From NCBI GenBank assembly GCA_002633025.1, contig NMRB01002746.1, positions 23,219-87,218 on the forward strand: a DNA stretch of 64,000 nt, given 5' to 3'. The stretch is from Notospermus geniculatus (Eukaryota > Nemertea > Pilidiophora > Heteronemertea > Lineidae). Below, one piece after another: positions 1-11,336 of this stretch. Both the position numbers and the translations under genes were made by a program. The notes under the pieces are model-generated. The model was not told the DNA's origin. It worked only from the letters and a program-made list of their open reading frames with translations, and did not search any database. The first letter of the stretch is position 1, and each line of letters starts with the position of its first letter.

Positions 1-60
1 ATAACTCCTGAACTAATGACTGGATCACCTTCAAATTTTTATCATAACATCTTCGATGAT
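1..60 (+). repeat. Fragment of a dispersed repeat
   Basis: The first bases match the stretch at about 760-805 (shared words AACTCCTGAACTAATGACT and TTTTTATCAT). The window therefore opens inside another copy of the dispersed repeat described at 550-1425. The stretch from 61 to 549 holds no gene that I recognise. Bases about 219-245 again resemble the repeat (GTGCATCTAACGAGGATACA compared with 810-830), so this whole part is probably degraded repeat. Confidence 0.5.
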
Positions 61-549
61 CGAAGGCCGATCTGCTCACCACTACGTTACATCCCACATC
101 ACCCTTCGAGAAGTTGACTGGTCCAAAGCGTATCTGCCGCCTCGAGAAAAAGAGGCCAATCAGAATCGGTGTTGTAAAATTTGAATCGTGGTTACAAATA
201 GTGGTAGCCTAAAACCCGATCAGGTGCATCTAACGAGGATACATGGGGTCACAAGGGGTGATTGTGTTAAACTTGAAAGTGCAGTAAATATTTTCCAAAA
301 AATTCTCTGCCTTGAGTTGTTTGTAAGCAGAGGACGGTTGATCACTTATGACACGTGCTTGCTTTTAGTGGAGTGGGAAGTGTCTTGCCTATCATATGGA
401 AGAGTCTAGACTGCAAATCTGTTGAGGTTTAAACTGTCACTGTCCACATTTTGTGCTATTCTGTATCTTGGGTCCACATTTATAAAATGCTAAATTTGTA
501 AGTTGAACCTTTATGTTTGATTCCTTTATGATGGGGGCGTATTATTATT

Positions 550-1425
550 AGCTCACCGGGGTGAGCTATTACGATGATGCAGCGTCTGTCATCGTCCTGT
601 TCCGTTAGCAGTGCACGTTTCGCAAACGCCAGAGCTATTGATCTGAAACTTGGTACATATATACCCCCAGGTCAGATGACCCATCACACCAAGTTTCGGT
701 TCAGTTTGACTCTTAGCTTGGCCACCAGGTGGCAGAAACCGAAAACACAAAAAGTGCAATAACTCCTGAACTAATGACTAGATCTTCTCCGAATTTTTAT
801 CATTATAGGTGTATCTAATAAGGATACATAACATATATAACGGGTTTTTGACCTACTTTTCAAGGTCACAGAGGCCGAAGTTCGACAAAAGTGACGAACT
901 TGCCACAGTTTGTCATTATTTCACCAAGCGACTTCATATCTTGCATAACATGCATTGGAGGGGTACCTTTAAAAATACTAAGTTTCGGCCCGATTGGACA
1001 TCCAATATGGCCACCAGGTGGCGTAACCTGAAAATCTAGTAACTGCTATTACTCAGGAACGAATTGACATAGATGCTAAAATTTGATATTTACATCCCTC
1101 TGGATGACCTGTACATGCATGTCGAATTTCGGCATGATTTTACTTCAACATGGCCACAAGGTGGTGGTGTTACCCAAAAATCATTAAAGTGCTGTAACTC
1201 AGGAACGACTTAACCCGAATGCTCCAATTTGCTATGTGGCCCCCTGCAGATGACCTTTATGTGCATGTGAAGTTTCGGCCTGATCGGACATCCAATATGG
1301 CCGCCAGGTGCCCCCCAAATCATCAATGTCCTAATCCGGAATGACTTGACCCAGATTGCTCATTCCTCTGTCATTAGAGTGTTATGTACAACCCGGCGAG
1401 CACATGGCCCATGGACCATTTCATT
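550..1425 (+). repeat. Long dispersed repeat with hairpin end and internal ~170-bp periodicity
   Basis: This copy begins with the hairpin GCTCACCGGGGTGAGC. It contains several degenerate internal units that combine 'GTAACTCAGGAACGACTT' with 'GGCCACCAGGTGGCGTAACC'. Essentially the whole stretch recurs in reverse orientation at 37482-38559, including the hairpin and the closing 'CATGGACCATTTCATT' block. No coding capacity is visible, and the short frames within it are incidental. It is probably a non-autonomous mobile element, but I cannot assign a class. Confidence 0.8.
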
Positions 1426-2771
1426 CCAAAATCTTGGCCAATTTGGGGTGATGACCTACACCACCACCATGCAAAGTGGGTACAGTGCAATCTGCACTAT
1501 TTTAACATGAGGTTACCTTTCCACTAATTGATACCAATTGTATTAATTGCAGTAAACGTGTTGTTCATTCTCATCGGTAAATGACTGTAAATGTGTGCAA
1601 AGTAAATTTCTTGAATATATCTAGATTAAATGAATTCCTTCCTTTCTTCCTTCCTTTCTTTGTTTGAACATTCACATCCAAGCAAATATATTTATCGGAT
1701 GCCCAACAAAGAACGAATATTTTTATCCCGAAAACAAGTAGGCCTATTTGGTGTTGGCGTTGACCATTTCAAAATTTGAAATTTACTGGTTTGCCATCCT
1801 GATTGGTTTAAAACACTTGGGTGGTTTAAACACACGTTGTATCAAACATGTAACAAAAGGAATACTTGGTGGTATTCGAAGGCGAGTCTAATGCTACCGG
1901 TGTTATATCTGCGCAGCTGCCAGTGTTCCTGTGGGTGAGTGTGCCCCCCCCCATTGTTTGGGGAATGCTGGCAGATAGATCGACATGTTTCTCTGTGTGT
2001 CCCAATTGTCAAGTCGCCGCTTATTCCGTAAGACAATGTAGGAGAGAAACAAACACAGATGGGGAACTCTGGCAGATGTTACACACCGGCTTCCTGATGC
2101 CCCCTAATTGGGATCCATCCAGCCCATTCACTTCTGTTAGAGAGTGACAGATTTCCCTCCGTTCCCCAGTTTCATTTCGTTTGGAAGCGGGTGGGATATC
2201 ACTAGGACAAGCTGCAAAACACATCACTTGTGAGTTTCTTTTCAACGGCAGACCGCAGTTTTATTCCATAGTCACCCTGGGGAATCGCGATACTATCTCG
2301 ACGCGGAGGTTGTCCATATTATTATAGCCGCGTCTTTCTGCATGAAATTCACCCATGAATGCAGTACTTTATGAGGGGAACTGCAGAAAAACGAGGCACG
2401 ATTTGCCATATATGAAACATCTAGAAGAAAGTCTACAGTTACCAGATGAAATGAATAAGAACTGGGTTTTTTTGTCCACAACCTGCCTATTTGGAAGAGA
2501 ATCTGCTGAATGTCAGCAGCTACCGCCTTGTGCAACACGCCATCGATGACGTAGCGTTTGTCACAGCGTCACTCACGATGGAGGGCACCGCTTCTTCCAT
2601 GTCTTCAGTGGACTCGCATGTTTGTTTAGCATGGAGTTTTACATTGATGCCGAATAGTTTGTCCATCCTTTTGCATTTCATCTGGTAACTGTGGATGTAA
2701 ACTTTCTTCTGGATGTTTCATATATGGCAATTGCCTATTATATCAAAACACCAACAGCAGAACACCTCTCG
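1426..2771. other. No recognised gene
   Basis: This stretch contains a short TTCC-rich simple repeat near 1637-1660 and several short open frames without recognisable motifs. I see no convincing exon, RNA gene or mobile element. Confidence 0.4.
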
Positions 2772-3043
2772 ACCCGGGATCTATATATAGAGCCCGGGTC
2801 CAATCAAAAAACAAACAGCAGAACACCTGTCAACCAGGGATCTATATATAGAGCCCGGGTCCACTACCAAGAAGATCCAAGAACGCAATCACGACCCGGG
2901 ATCTATATATAGAGCCCGGGTCCATTAATGACACCATCTTAGGACCCAATCACAACCCGGGATCTATATATAGAGCCCGGGTGCACTAATAACAAGATCC
3001 TTGGATGCTTTTACAACCCGGGATCTATATATAGAGCCCGGGT
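2772..3043. repeat. Five 28-bp near-palindromes at exact 61-bp period
   Basis: Five copies of a 28-bp near-palindrome (outer arms ACCCGGG and CCCGGGT, core TATATATA) start at 2772, 2833, 2894, 2955 and 3016, exactly 61 bp apart. The 33-bp stretches between them are much less conserved. The first two are similar to each other and the last three are weakly alike, so this is a decayed tandem repeat in which only the palindrome has been kept. The second unit carries one change in its left arm. Confidence 0.9.
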
Positions 3044-3258
3044 TAGCAGAAAAATTTGGAAGCTGAGCTTTTTTGGTTTGAAATGTGGATTTGGGCGGAC
3101 CCGCCGCTATTTTCAATTTATTTGGCAAATCCCACAAATGATAAATCCCATTCCTTTTAATACGGTGTTTTTAATGGACCCATTAAACGGTGTTTTATGG
3201 ATAGATTTATTCGGGCAATCAATGGGTCCATTATTTCAGCCAATAGCGTCTTGTTTTT

Positions 3259-3382
3259 ATGGACTCATTAATTCGAATATATGTACCCATTAATTCGAAT
3301 ATAGGCACTATGTACCCATTAATTCGAATATATGGACCCATTAATTCGAATATATGGACCCATTAATTCGAATATATGGACC
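3259..3382. repeat. 22-bp tandem repeat
   Basis: About five and a half copies of a 22-bp unit of the form TATGGACCCATTAATTCGAA plus TA, interrupted once by a short insertion near 3303-3310. Looser 'TGGACCCATTAA' words occur just upstream (3174-3250). A single N at 3383 suggests the assembler struggled here. Confidence 0.85.
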
Positions 3383-3384
3383 NA

Positions 3385-3744
3385 TATGTCATTTCTACAA
3401 CACAGCGACAACATATAATGTTCTAATCATGCCTATCTGACTAACAGGTGCCATATTTCTATCTATTGGTAATACATTTATAGGGCTTAAAATCGACAGG
3501 AAAAAAGTTAGCTGTACATGCACACTCGTGTTTGTAATAGAAGTCCATAAATATTGTTATGGAAGTTAATGAAGGATCGTAAATAAATATGAATTAAGGG
3601 CACTTCCACTGCGTAAATTTTGGTAAACTTTTGATATGATGTTGTCAGGACCTTCCAGAATCACCTACAAGTGAAAAGAATTTTGTTGCAATTTGTTTGA
3701 GGTTATGTCCCTTTTTTGGTTAGATTGACTGGACTAATAGTAGG
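3385..3744. other. No recognised gene
   Basis: AT-rich sequence without a recognisable exon. Bases around 3463-3520 resemble 60712-60785 (shared 'TTTCTATCTRTTGGTAATAC' and 'GTTAGCTGTACAT'), so it carries a fragment of another dispersed repeat. Confidence 0.35.
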
Positions 3745-4600
3745 ATATTAAGAATTGGATGTGTCTATCGTAGTCCAAATAACAATGAAATAGCTAATGA
3801 CCGGTTACTACAACATATTCGATCTGTTGTCAGGGGTAACTCCGCCATCCTCTGATGTGGTGATTTCAATTGTCGTGAAATTGACTGGCATACCTTGATT
3901 AGCTCTGGAAATCCTAACCATGTTTCTACGAAGTTCTTATATCCCTTCTTAGATCTAGGGTTGTATCAGCATGTTGATCAACCTACCAGGTTTCGCGCCG
4001 GACATAGGCCTAGCCTCCTGGATATGATATCCCACTTGTCAGTAGTGATCATTCCTTGATACCGTAGTTTTCAGTGTTTCAGTGCCTTGGTCTATCAAAG
4101 ATCCCGGCTTGCTTCAATATGAGAAACATAATCCCAAAGGGGATTATGTTTCCTTCGGCAATGAATTGAGAAATGCCGACTTGGCTAGAGAGGCAAGTAA
4201 CTCGGGTTCAGCTGAGGCTGGATGGACCTTGATCAAGAACACTCTGATCAATTTACCTCGGAAAAATATCCCATGTAGAAATGCAAATCCCTCTTCCAGG
4301 AAGCATTTCAGGCCACTTTGGACCAATCCAAGGGCGTTAGCCCAGGTTAAGAGAAAGAGGGCAGCCTGGAAGAGGTATTTGCAAACCAAAGAGGGTCGCG
4401 ATTACCAGCCGTATGTTCAAGAGCGTGATGCTGCTCGTCGCGAGGTTCGAAAAGTGGTCAGAAATTTCGAGCGTAGTTTTGCAAAGAAATAAAAGACTGA
4501 TCCAAAGTCCTTTTGGAGCTTTGTTAGATCACAATCGAAAAGCAAGAACACAATTAAACAATTGAGAAGAGGTGATCAGACCTTTACATCTGGTCACGAG

Positions 4601-6836
4601 TCATGAACTGGTCAAAATTTTCGTTGCATGGTCAAAATGACTGATTTTTCGATTTTCACAGCATGGAGACCTTGTACCACCCTGCTGATGTTAGTGAAGA
4701 AATCAGTCTAAAATATTGAGAAATAAGAGAGATATCGTGATTTATAACTAACAAATGTAATGGAAAAGCCATTACGAACCACACACATTTTACACGTTTT
4801 CTCAAAACGTACATAGGTCAACATAAAACTAAATTAAAATGACATTTTCCACCCAAAATGAGCAGTGTCTGTTTTAAAATGTTCAGGAGGCATCACAGAA
4901 CACATTTCGCCAGTTAGAATTTCGATAGAAACTTTTCCTTGCTTATATTTCTTATGTAATCATCCCATATGTGAAATGTAAGATATTAATGATAATTTGT
5001 AATAGCAATGAGCATTCCACTTCTTAATCGAACCATTTTTCTCATGGAATTGCTTCAGCTACTCAATCAAATGTGTATAGCATATTTTTATGACATAATC
5101 AATCAACTTTGGTTGTACAGGGTGTCCCAAAATTACTTGTCGGTTAAATGGCCATCAACAGTTAGTAGTTGGCTCTGTGGTGCTTATTTCAATTTATTCC
5201 CCGTGGGATTGTGCCCAGACATAGGCCTACTGGACGCAGGCAGTTGAGGTATAGAGTTAGATAATGTTAACCCTTTCCAGTTAAAGTTATTAAAGATGGC
5301 ACATAGAGTTCATCTCGAGGACACTAATCTGAAGTTGACAACTGTAAAAGTGAATACTGGTACATCACTCATCATCTGGGTGCTGACACATTTTCAGTGA
5401 CTGCATTCAAAGAATTCAAATCCCAGAAAAAAAATGCCGGATATGTCATTGTCAAAGTCACTGGAAGAGGAAAATAGGAAGATAAATACCGGTACATGTT
5501 GTTGGAAGAGCAGGGCCAACGTGCTTGGTCCTCAGTACTTATGTACATGCACATAATCAAAGGTCATCATTGTCACTGTTGGGACGAAAGAATCATTCAT
5601 TCACTGTTCCATAACAAAGGGTTAATTCTACGAAAAGGATAAATGACACTGAAAGGGAGCTAGTTTCTTAATAACGTATTGGTTCACTAGAGTGACCATT
5701 ATTTTCATCCTTGATTTTCTGTCACGGTTAATGTTCGCGGATTTTCTCAGCTGTGGTATAACCTTTTGAGCTGAAATTTGCAGGGTATGATTTTTGTATA
5801 ATAAACCCGTGTCTGCGTGGTATTTGGCAAATATTGTGGCCTATTTCTTTAGATATTAGCAATTTGAAAGCTTGGAAGAGGCTATTTTTGGCCGTTTCCG
5901 CTCTAATTTCTGAAGAAGATATTTCATTACCTTGATATGTAAATATAACAATATATACAATTGATAACAAAGCTTCTTTTCGTTGATCACGCCGAAATAA
6001 CAAGTATTTGTCATCATTTGGGAGAAAAACTACCTTGAAGCACATGCGTACGAGGGTATGGCAGCTACGCCATTTTTTGTCGTTACCAAGGATTCGAAAG
6101 TTTAATATGACGTCACGAGAACTGTGACGTCATAGTGACGTCATAACTGTGACGTCACAGTCACGATAACTGTGACGTCATAGGATGACGTCACGCGAAT
6201 GAGTCCGTGCAGATGATGTGCTGCGAGACAGACGATCTTTCCTGACTATTCACCACACTCATTGAACACACACTGACTTTCCCACAGCCGTTCATCAACC
6301 TCTAGTGAACCATGTCGCCGAAAGGCTTGTTACTTTATCATCCTTCACACAACACCCATACCAAGAGAAAGGTGATTTTCAATCCAAAACACTGTCCTGT
6401 TCGTCAAAAATGGTGCCATCGCGATTCAGTTCACACATCATGGTATGGCACGGCTAGCACTTTCTACTGCAGTCTACATGCTCTGTAGCAAGTTCAAGTG
6501 AGGATACCAACTGATAAAACTCGAATTGATACTCAAAATTGCTCGAAAACAACAAAAATCTGGGAACTCCACCTGCACTGCCACTCGCTCCGCCACTGCC
6601 ACTAGCTCCGCCAGGTTGCTCCACCTCTGACCTTTTCCATATGTTTAATTATCATTAAACAACCGCTGAATATTTTTAATTTTTGTTTCTTGGACATTAA
6701 ACTAGACTAATTTATCTTCAAAATGACACCAAAATCAACCGTGTAGAGGTTGTTTTAGTGATTCTATGAATGTTTGAATCTGAAAATTTTGCTCCACCTG
6801 CAACGACTCCACCTTATCAGTGTGACCAGTTCATGA
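4601..6836. mobile_element. 2.2-kb insertion with short terminal inverted repeats
   Basis: The insertion splits the reverse-transcriptase gene between the linker and 'DFDKATILNDFF'. It begins TCATGAACTGGTCA and ends TGACCAGTTCATGA, which are perfect reverse complements; one more flanking base pair also matches. No clear target-site duplication is visible. No transposase is visible, so the element is non-autonomous or a remnant. It contains the TGACGTCA cluster at 6108-6193 and, near 5117, a word 'ACAGGGTGTCCCAAAA' like the ends of Tc1/mariner elements. Confidence 0.6.
6108..6193. promoter_or_regulatory. Cluster of six TGACGTCA (CRE-type) palindromes
   Basis: The full 8-bp palindrome TGACGTCA occurs at 6108, 6125, 6136, 6150, 6173 and 6186, six times in 86 bp. 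TGACGTCA is the consensus binding site of CREB/ATF bZIP factors. The cluster lies inside the 4601-6836 insertion, so it may be a repeat within that element and need not regulate any gene here. Confidence 0.6.
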
Positions 6837-7624
6837 CACATGACCATCTGACTTCGACAAGGCTACAATTTTAAACGATTTCTTCGCTAGCGTTTTTACT
6901 CAAGAAGACATTTCCCGGATACCCGACTTAACTATTCCCAACGCCCCTCCAACAATGTTTGACCCAGTGTTCTCATCATAGGATGTTTTAAAGAGACTAC
7001 GGGGTATCAAAGTGAACAAGGCCCCTGGTCCTGATGGGATCTCTGGGTATATATTGAAGGAGTTAGCAGAGGATCTGGCCGAACCCTTGTGCGCCTTGTT
7101 CAATTTGTTACTGAGCACTGGTGTTGTACCTTTGGACTGGAAAAAGGCCAATGTGACGGCTTTGCACAAGAAGGGCGCCACAGATATGGCACGTAACTAC
7201 CGCCCTATTAGCATCACTTCTTTGGTCTGCAAGCTTATGGAGCTATGGTGAGGGACGAGATCAATAGGCATTTTAGGGTTGAGAATGTTTACACTCCCAT
7301 GCAGTATGGATTTATAGAAGGTAAATCTTGTAAAACAAATCTGATTGACTGCATGGAGGATTGGACCAAGGCTGTCGACCAAAGATTTGGTGTCGATATC
7401 ATATACCTTGGCTTTCAGAAGGCTTTTGATTCCGTTCCTCACCGTAGGCTCCTCCATAAGCTTCATGTTTATGGCATCTCCAATCTAACATTAAATTGGA
7501 TCTCTGATTTTCTTTCAGGGAGAACTCAGTCAGTCGTTGTTAACGACAAGGCATCACAAGAAATTCCTGTGTCCAGTGGTGTCCCTCAGGGCAGCGTCCT
7601 TGGACCTTGTCTTTTTTCAATCTT

Positions 7625-7949
7625 TGGGCCATTTTTTCTTCCATTTTCGAGACATGGTTGCTATGGCAACCGATTTCAACCTCTTCACTCCATAAATTGT
7701 GGCCTATTTTTATTTGCCAGTAGAATAGGACCTAAGGGTTCCAAAAACTATCACTTGATTAAAAAAGCAATTAGTGGTGGGTCATTCCATATTTTGACGG
7801 ACGAGTATCTGAAAATATAGAAATAAGCCTAGATCTACGTGGGTTGTCGACAATGACTTCACAGATGTGGCTGGGCTCAATTCTTTTGATATCTCTTGCT
7901 TGCATATTAGCCTCCTGATGCGAGAGCACAACTGACCTGATACCGCCTT
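7625..7949. other. Unassigned sequence between the CR1-like remnant and the Gypsy element
   Basis: The reverse-transcriptase frame stays open past 7624, but the translation no longer resembles reverse transcriptase. Another insertion or a deletion junction probably lies there. I recognise nothing else in this interval. Bases 7945-7949 (GCCTT) are the left copy of the target duplication of the Gypsy element. Confidence 0.4.
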
Positions 7950-8143
7950 TGTAACATATGGATGGGTTCTTGCTAGGGCAGATTGATGGAAGATATCGAG
8001 ACATGAGAATGACACGAGGTTCATTTCAGATACCAACCATCTTGAATCTTTATTAACAGTACAGTGGCGCCATGGGCAATATGGGAACTAGCACTGGATC
8101 ACAGGAACATGTAATAGGCCTATACACACAGGCAAATGTCACA
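7950..8143 (-). repeat. 3' LTR of the Gypsy element
   Basis: This is the 194-bp LTR downstream of pol on the minus strand. It starts TGTAACATATG and ends AATGTCACA as read on the plus strand. It differs from the other LTR by one substitution (position 12 of the LTR) and a 2-bp indel near 'GGCCTATACACAC'. Confidence 0.95.
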
Positions 8144-8168
8144 TCCCTTTTTCTTTTTCTTTTTTTTG
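8144..8168 (-). other. Polypurine tract of the Gypsy element
   Basis: Immediately inside the 3' LTR, the minus strand reads as an uninterrupted run of A and G (AAAAAGAAAAAGAAAAAGGGA, read in part). This is the expected primer for plus-strand DNA synthesis in LTR retrotransposons. Its position next to the LTR confirms the element boundary. Confidence 0.85.
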
Positions 8169-9377
8169 AAAGTCCAAAAATTCCACACACACACACACGG
8201 AGAAATATCTAGAATGAGTCAGCAGTCACGCTATGCACGAGATTACTGGGAATAAAATAAAATAAAAATCGAACAGTCCAAAACACTAGGAGAAAATACG
8301 CGAAAGTCCAACTCTAGCATAAATCACAAGTTTGAACTGGAAGTCCAGAGGTGTTCACAACCGAAAGAGAAAGAAAAAACATCTACAAGCGGAATTTTCG
8401 CTTTACCTGAGCACAGTGATTTCCAACGTAGTACACACACGTTGTTGAGATTAGAAATTACTATATTTTGACAATCCAAACAAATGAAACATCGCGGTAA
8501 AAGTGGGGGACAGAGGTTACTAGCACATGAACCCCCAGGTGATGATGTTCACCATCACACCTTTGCGGCGCACTCACAACTACACTTCACTAGTCGACAC
8601 AGACTCACGAAAGAACTGTTCCGTATTTGAATTGAACGCGTTAGTTCATCACGTAGTCCTTTGTCCATACGGGCTGCGTTTTGATCCTGGCACTGTAGTC
8701 AGGAAGCTGAAGCCCGTAGCATGTCCAGAAAAGGTTTTCGCTAAACATTTTTACCTAGCTGAGCGTAGCTCAGCTAGGTTATGTGGGAATACCTGAGACG
8801 TCTGTCTGTGTGTGTGTGTGTGTGTATGTATGTGTGTGATCCTCCCAGGCCAAAACCCATTTACACCAGTGTGTCGCAATGTATATTGGCGCCGTAATGT
8901 AATGCTACCACTTTGTGCGACCAACTCACAAACATATTGTACCCGTACCAATAAAATATTCTGCGGCAATGCCACGTNCATGCCCTGTTATATGAAACCT
9001 GAGCCTAAAATATTGGCTGGGCAGCAGGTACGTACATGGGCTTCTTGCTTTCCCACAGTAAAGCATAACATCAACGCTCAGCTAGGTCTGCTGGCATTTG
9101 CCAGCTCTAGTTAGTAGAAGCAAAGGACCGTACAAAATATTTTCTAAAGGTATAGGAGCATGTAAAAATGCCTGTTGACACCCTGATTTCATACAGCCAA
9201 CTGGTGCGGACTGGGACATCGGGTCCTCGTTCCTCATGCGGTCCTCCCGGGACTGAAGTATTCGGAGTGCTTTGAGCCCGTACGTTTGGTTGCGAAGCTG
9301 GCAGTGAGCTATCCAGGTCTCCGTCTTCAGGATCTCGTAAGATAACGTTCTCGGAAGTTTTAGCTACGCGGTAGGTG
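8169..9377 (-). other. 3' part of pol and untranslated region, containing a foldback repeat
   Basis: Beyond a frame break near 9385-9395, an open minus-strand frame continues to about 9180 with a low-complexity acidic tail, probably the C-terminus of pol. A separate foldback repeat lies at 8753-9114. It opens with the perfect hairpin ACCTAGCTGAGC / GCTCAGCTAGGT (8753-8779) and has a related inverted word near 9075-9087. A (GT)n tract runs from about 8807 to 8838. This repeat looks like a later insertion into the retrotransposon. Confidence 0.55.
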
Positions 9378-11336
9378 TTAAGACCGTGGTGCCTGGTGTT
9401 CCGCGGTTACCACAGCCGACTGCCAGTGTCTGTCTTCCGGATCGAGTTTCATGCGCACACCATCGCCGATGTACAGCTTCGGAAGCTTGCGTTTGCCTCG
9501 GTCGTAATAGAGCTTCTGCCTGGTTTGACTCTCTTTCAAACGGTGGATGACGTTTGGTGCAACCGAAGGTTCGAGCAGTTTTGCAGCTGTTGGAAGTAGT
9601 GTCTGTAAACGACGGTTCATCAGAGCTTGGGCTGGGGAACACCCAAGTGCAGTTACAGGGGTATTCCTGTAGTCCAGTAAGGCTAAGTACGGGTCCTTGC
9701 CGTCCTCCATGGTTTTACGCAACAGCTGTTTCACTATGCCGACGTATCTCTCACTCATCCCATTACTTTGTGGGTACCTGGGACTTGAGGTGTTAATCTC
9801 AAAACCCCATTCATTAGCAAACTCGCGCATTTCCCGACTGTCAAATGGAATGTTATCAGCGATGACTTCATCAGGAATCCCGTGCCTGGCAAAATATTCT
9901 TTGAACTTTGCCACCAGGTGGGATGCGGACTTGTTGCGTAGTGGTAACGCCTCTGGGTACTTGGAGTAGTAGTCCACGACAATCAAGTAGTCTTTATCGT
10001 AAGTGAAGATGTCGGCTCCAAGCTTAGGCCAAGGGCGATTTGGCAGTTCATGCGGTTTCAGTGGTTCTCTCTGGTTGTTGCGTTTGAATTTGTTGCATGT
10101 GCGGCACTTGGCGACGACGTCATCGATGTCCTTGCTAAGGCCTGGCCAAAATGGGACTTCCCTGGCTCTGGCCTTGCACTTTTCAATTCCAAGGTGACTT
10201 GAGTGGATGATATTGAGCAGGTTGCCTCTCATGCTTGCTGGAATGATCAACCTGTGCCCAAGGAAGAGTAGGCCTTGAGCAAAATGGATATCCTGCTGGA
10301 GGTTCCAAAACTTCCTGACTTCAAGTGAAGCTGCGCCCATGTACCTTGGCCAGCCATGCTGAACGTATCGTCTGATCTCTTGCATCGCCGGGTCATCTCG
10401 AGTCGCACGCTGGAGGTCCTGTGTTCTAGCTTTGGACATTGGGAGGTTAGCAACAAGAGTATGGATCTGCCTTTCATAATCCTGGTGTTGCTGCTCCTGG
10501 TGGGTGTCTTGGCTGACTTCCTGGTATGCGCGACTTAGAGTGTCAGCGATATACATGTGCTTGCCTGGCTTGTACTTATTGTGGAGATCATATTTCATTG
10601 CGCGAAGCAGCATCAACTGGAGGCGAGGCGGCGCCTTATGGAGCGGCTTCTTGTCTATTTGCTCCAAAGGCTTATGATCGGAGTGTACCTCAACAGTGCG
10701 TCCGTAGATGAGGTGATGGAACTTTTCTGCCGCGAAGAGAATAGCCAACATCTCCTTCTCGATTTGTGCATAGTTCACTTCTGCCTTGCTAAGGGAGCGC
10801 GATGCGTATGCCACTGGGTGTTCGTCCTGTAGTAAGCAAGCACCTAGTCCTGTGGAGGAACTGTCACACTGGATTACAGTCGCTTTGCAGGGATCGAAGA
10901 ACTTCAACACAGGCTTGCTGGTGAGTACCGCCTTCAGGACTGACATGGCCTCCTGTTGCTCTGGGCCCCATGAGAATGGCGTGTCGCTCTTCAGCAAGAC
11001 GCGAATTGGTGCTGTGAGTGTTGACATATCCGGTATGAATGGCGCAAGATAGTTCAAGAGTCCTAGGAATCGCCTGACTCCTTCCACATCTTCAGGTGGC
11101 GGCATTTCAGAGATGGCAGGTATCTTGTCTTGGTCCGGCTTCAACCCGTCGCGGCTCATCACTTGGCCAGCATAGGCTACCGACGGTTTCTTCAACTGGA
11201 GCTTGGGCCGGTTGAACCTTATGTTGTGCTCGTCAGCTCGCTTCAGAACTTTTTCCAGTATCTCGTCGTGATCATCATCCGCTCCAATGATCATATCGTC
11301 TGCAATGAAGTGGACGCCATCAGTCGGTGGGCTCAT
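9378..11336 (-). pseudogene. Gypsy pol: end of reverse transcriptase, RNase H, integrase
   Basis: This is a 652-codon minus-strand frame. It begins at the RT active-site motif 'FIADDMII' and continues with the RT thumb and connection, RNase H ('CDSSSTGLGACL', 'HSDHKPL', 'KPGKHMYIADTLSR'), the integrase zinc-binding domain ('HSSHLGIEKC' and 'CRTCNKF') and the integrase core. In the core, the first Asp is in 'GADIFTYD', the second in 'VIADNIPF', and the Glu in 'QSNGMSERYV'. The usual DNGPQF block reads DNIPF here, so one residue is missing and the spacing to the Glu is one short of D-35-E. The stop at the 3' end follows a frame break just after 'APRS'. The product would be non-functional without the missing RT palm. 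Confidence 0.9.

Larger units (their letters stand above)
3745..7624 (+). pseudogene. CR1-like non-LTR retrotransposon remnant (endonuclease and reverse transcriptase)
   Basis: Three blocks on the plus strand belong together. Bases 3752-4070 encode the C-terminal half of an APE-type endonuclease ('IGCVYRSP', then 'CGDFNCREIDW' right after an in-frame TGA). Bases 4082-4600 encode the basic linker that precedes the reverse transcriptase in CR1-type ORF2 proteins. Bases 6850-7624 encode reverse transcriptase with 'LNDFFASVFT', 'NKAPGPDGI', 'RPISITSLVCK', 'FQKAFDSVPH' and 'SSGVPQGSVLGP'. The palm motif with the catalytic FADD never appears, because homology stops at about 7624. The 5' end is truncated and frames are broken at several points. 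The linker and reverse transcriptase are separated by the insert at 4601-6836. This is a dead copy; CR1 as opposed to a related Jockey-group clade is an inference. Confidence 0.85.

Noticed and set aside
2772-3043. CRISPR array
   Set aside because: The geometry fits, but the context is animal DNA, there are no cas genes, some spacers resemble each other, and the conserved part is a near-palindrome typical of a decayed minisatellite.
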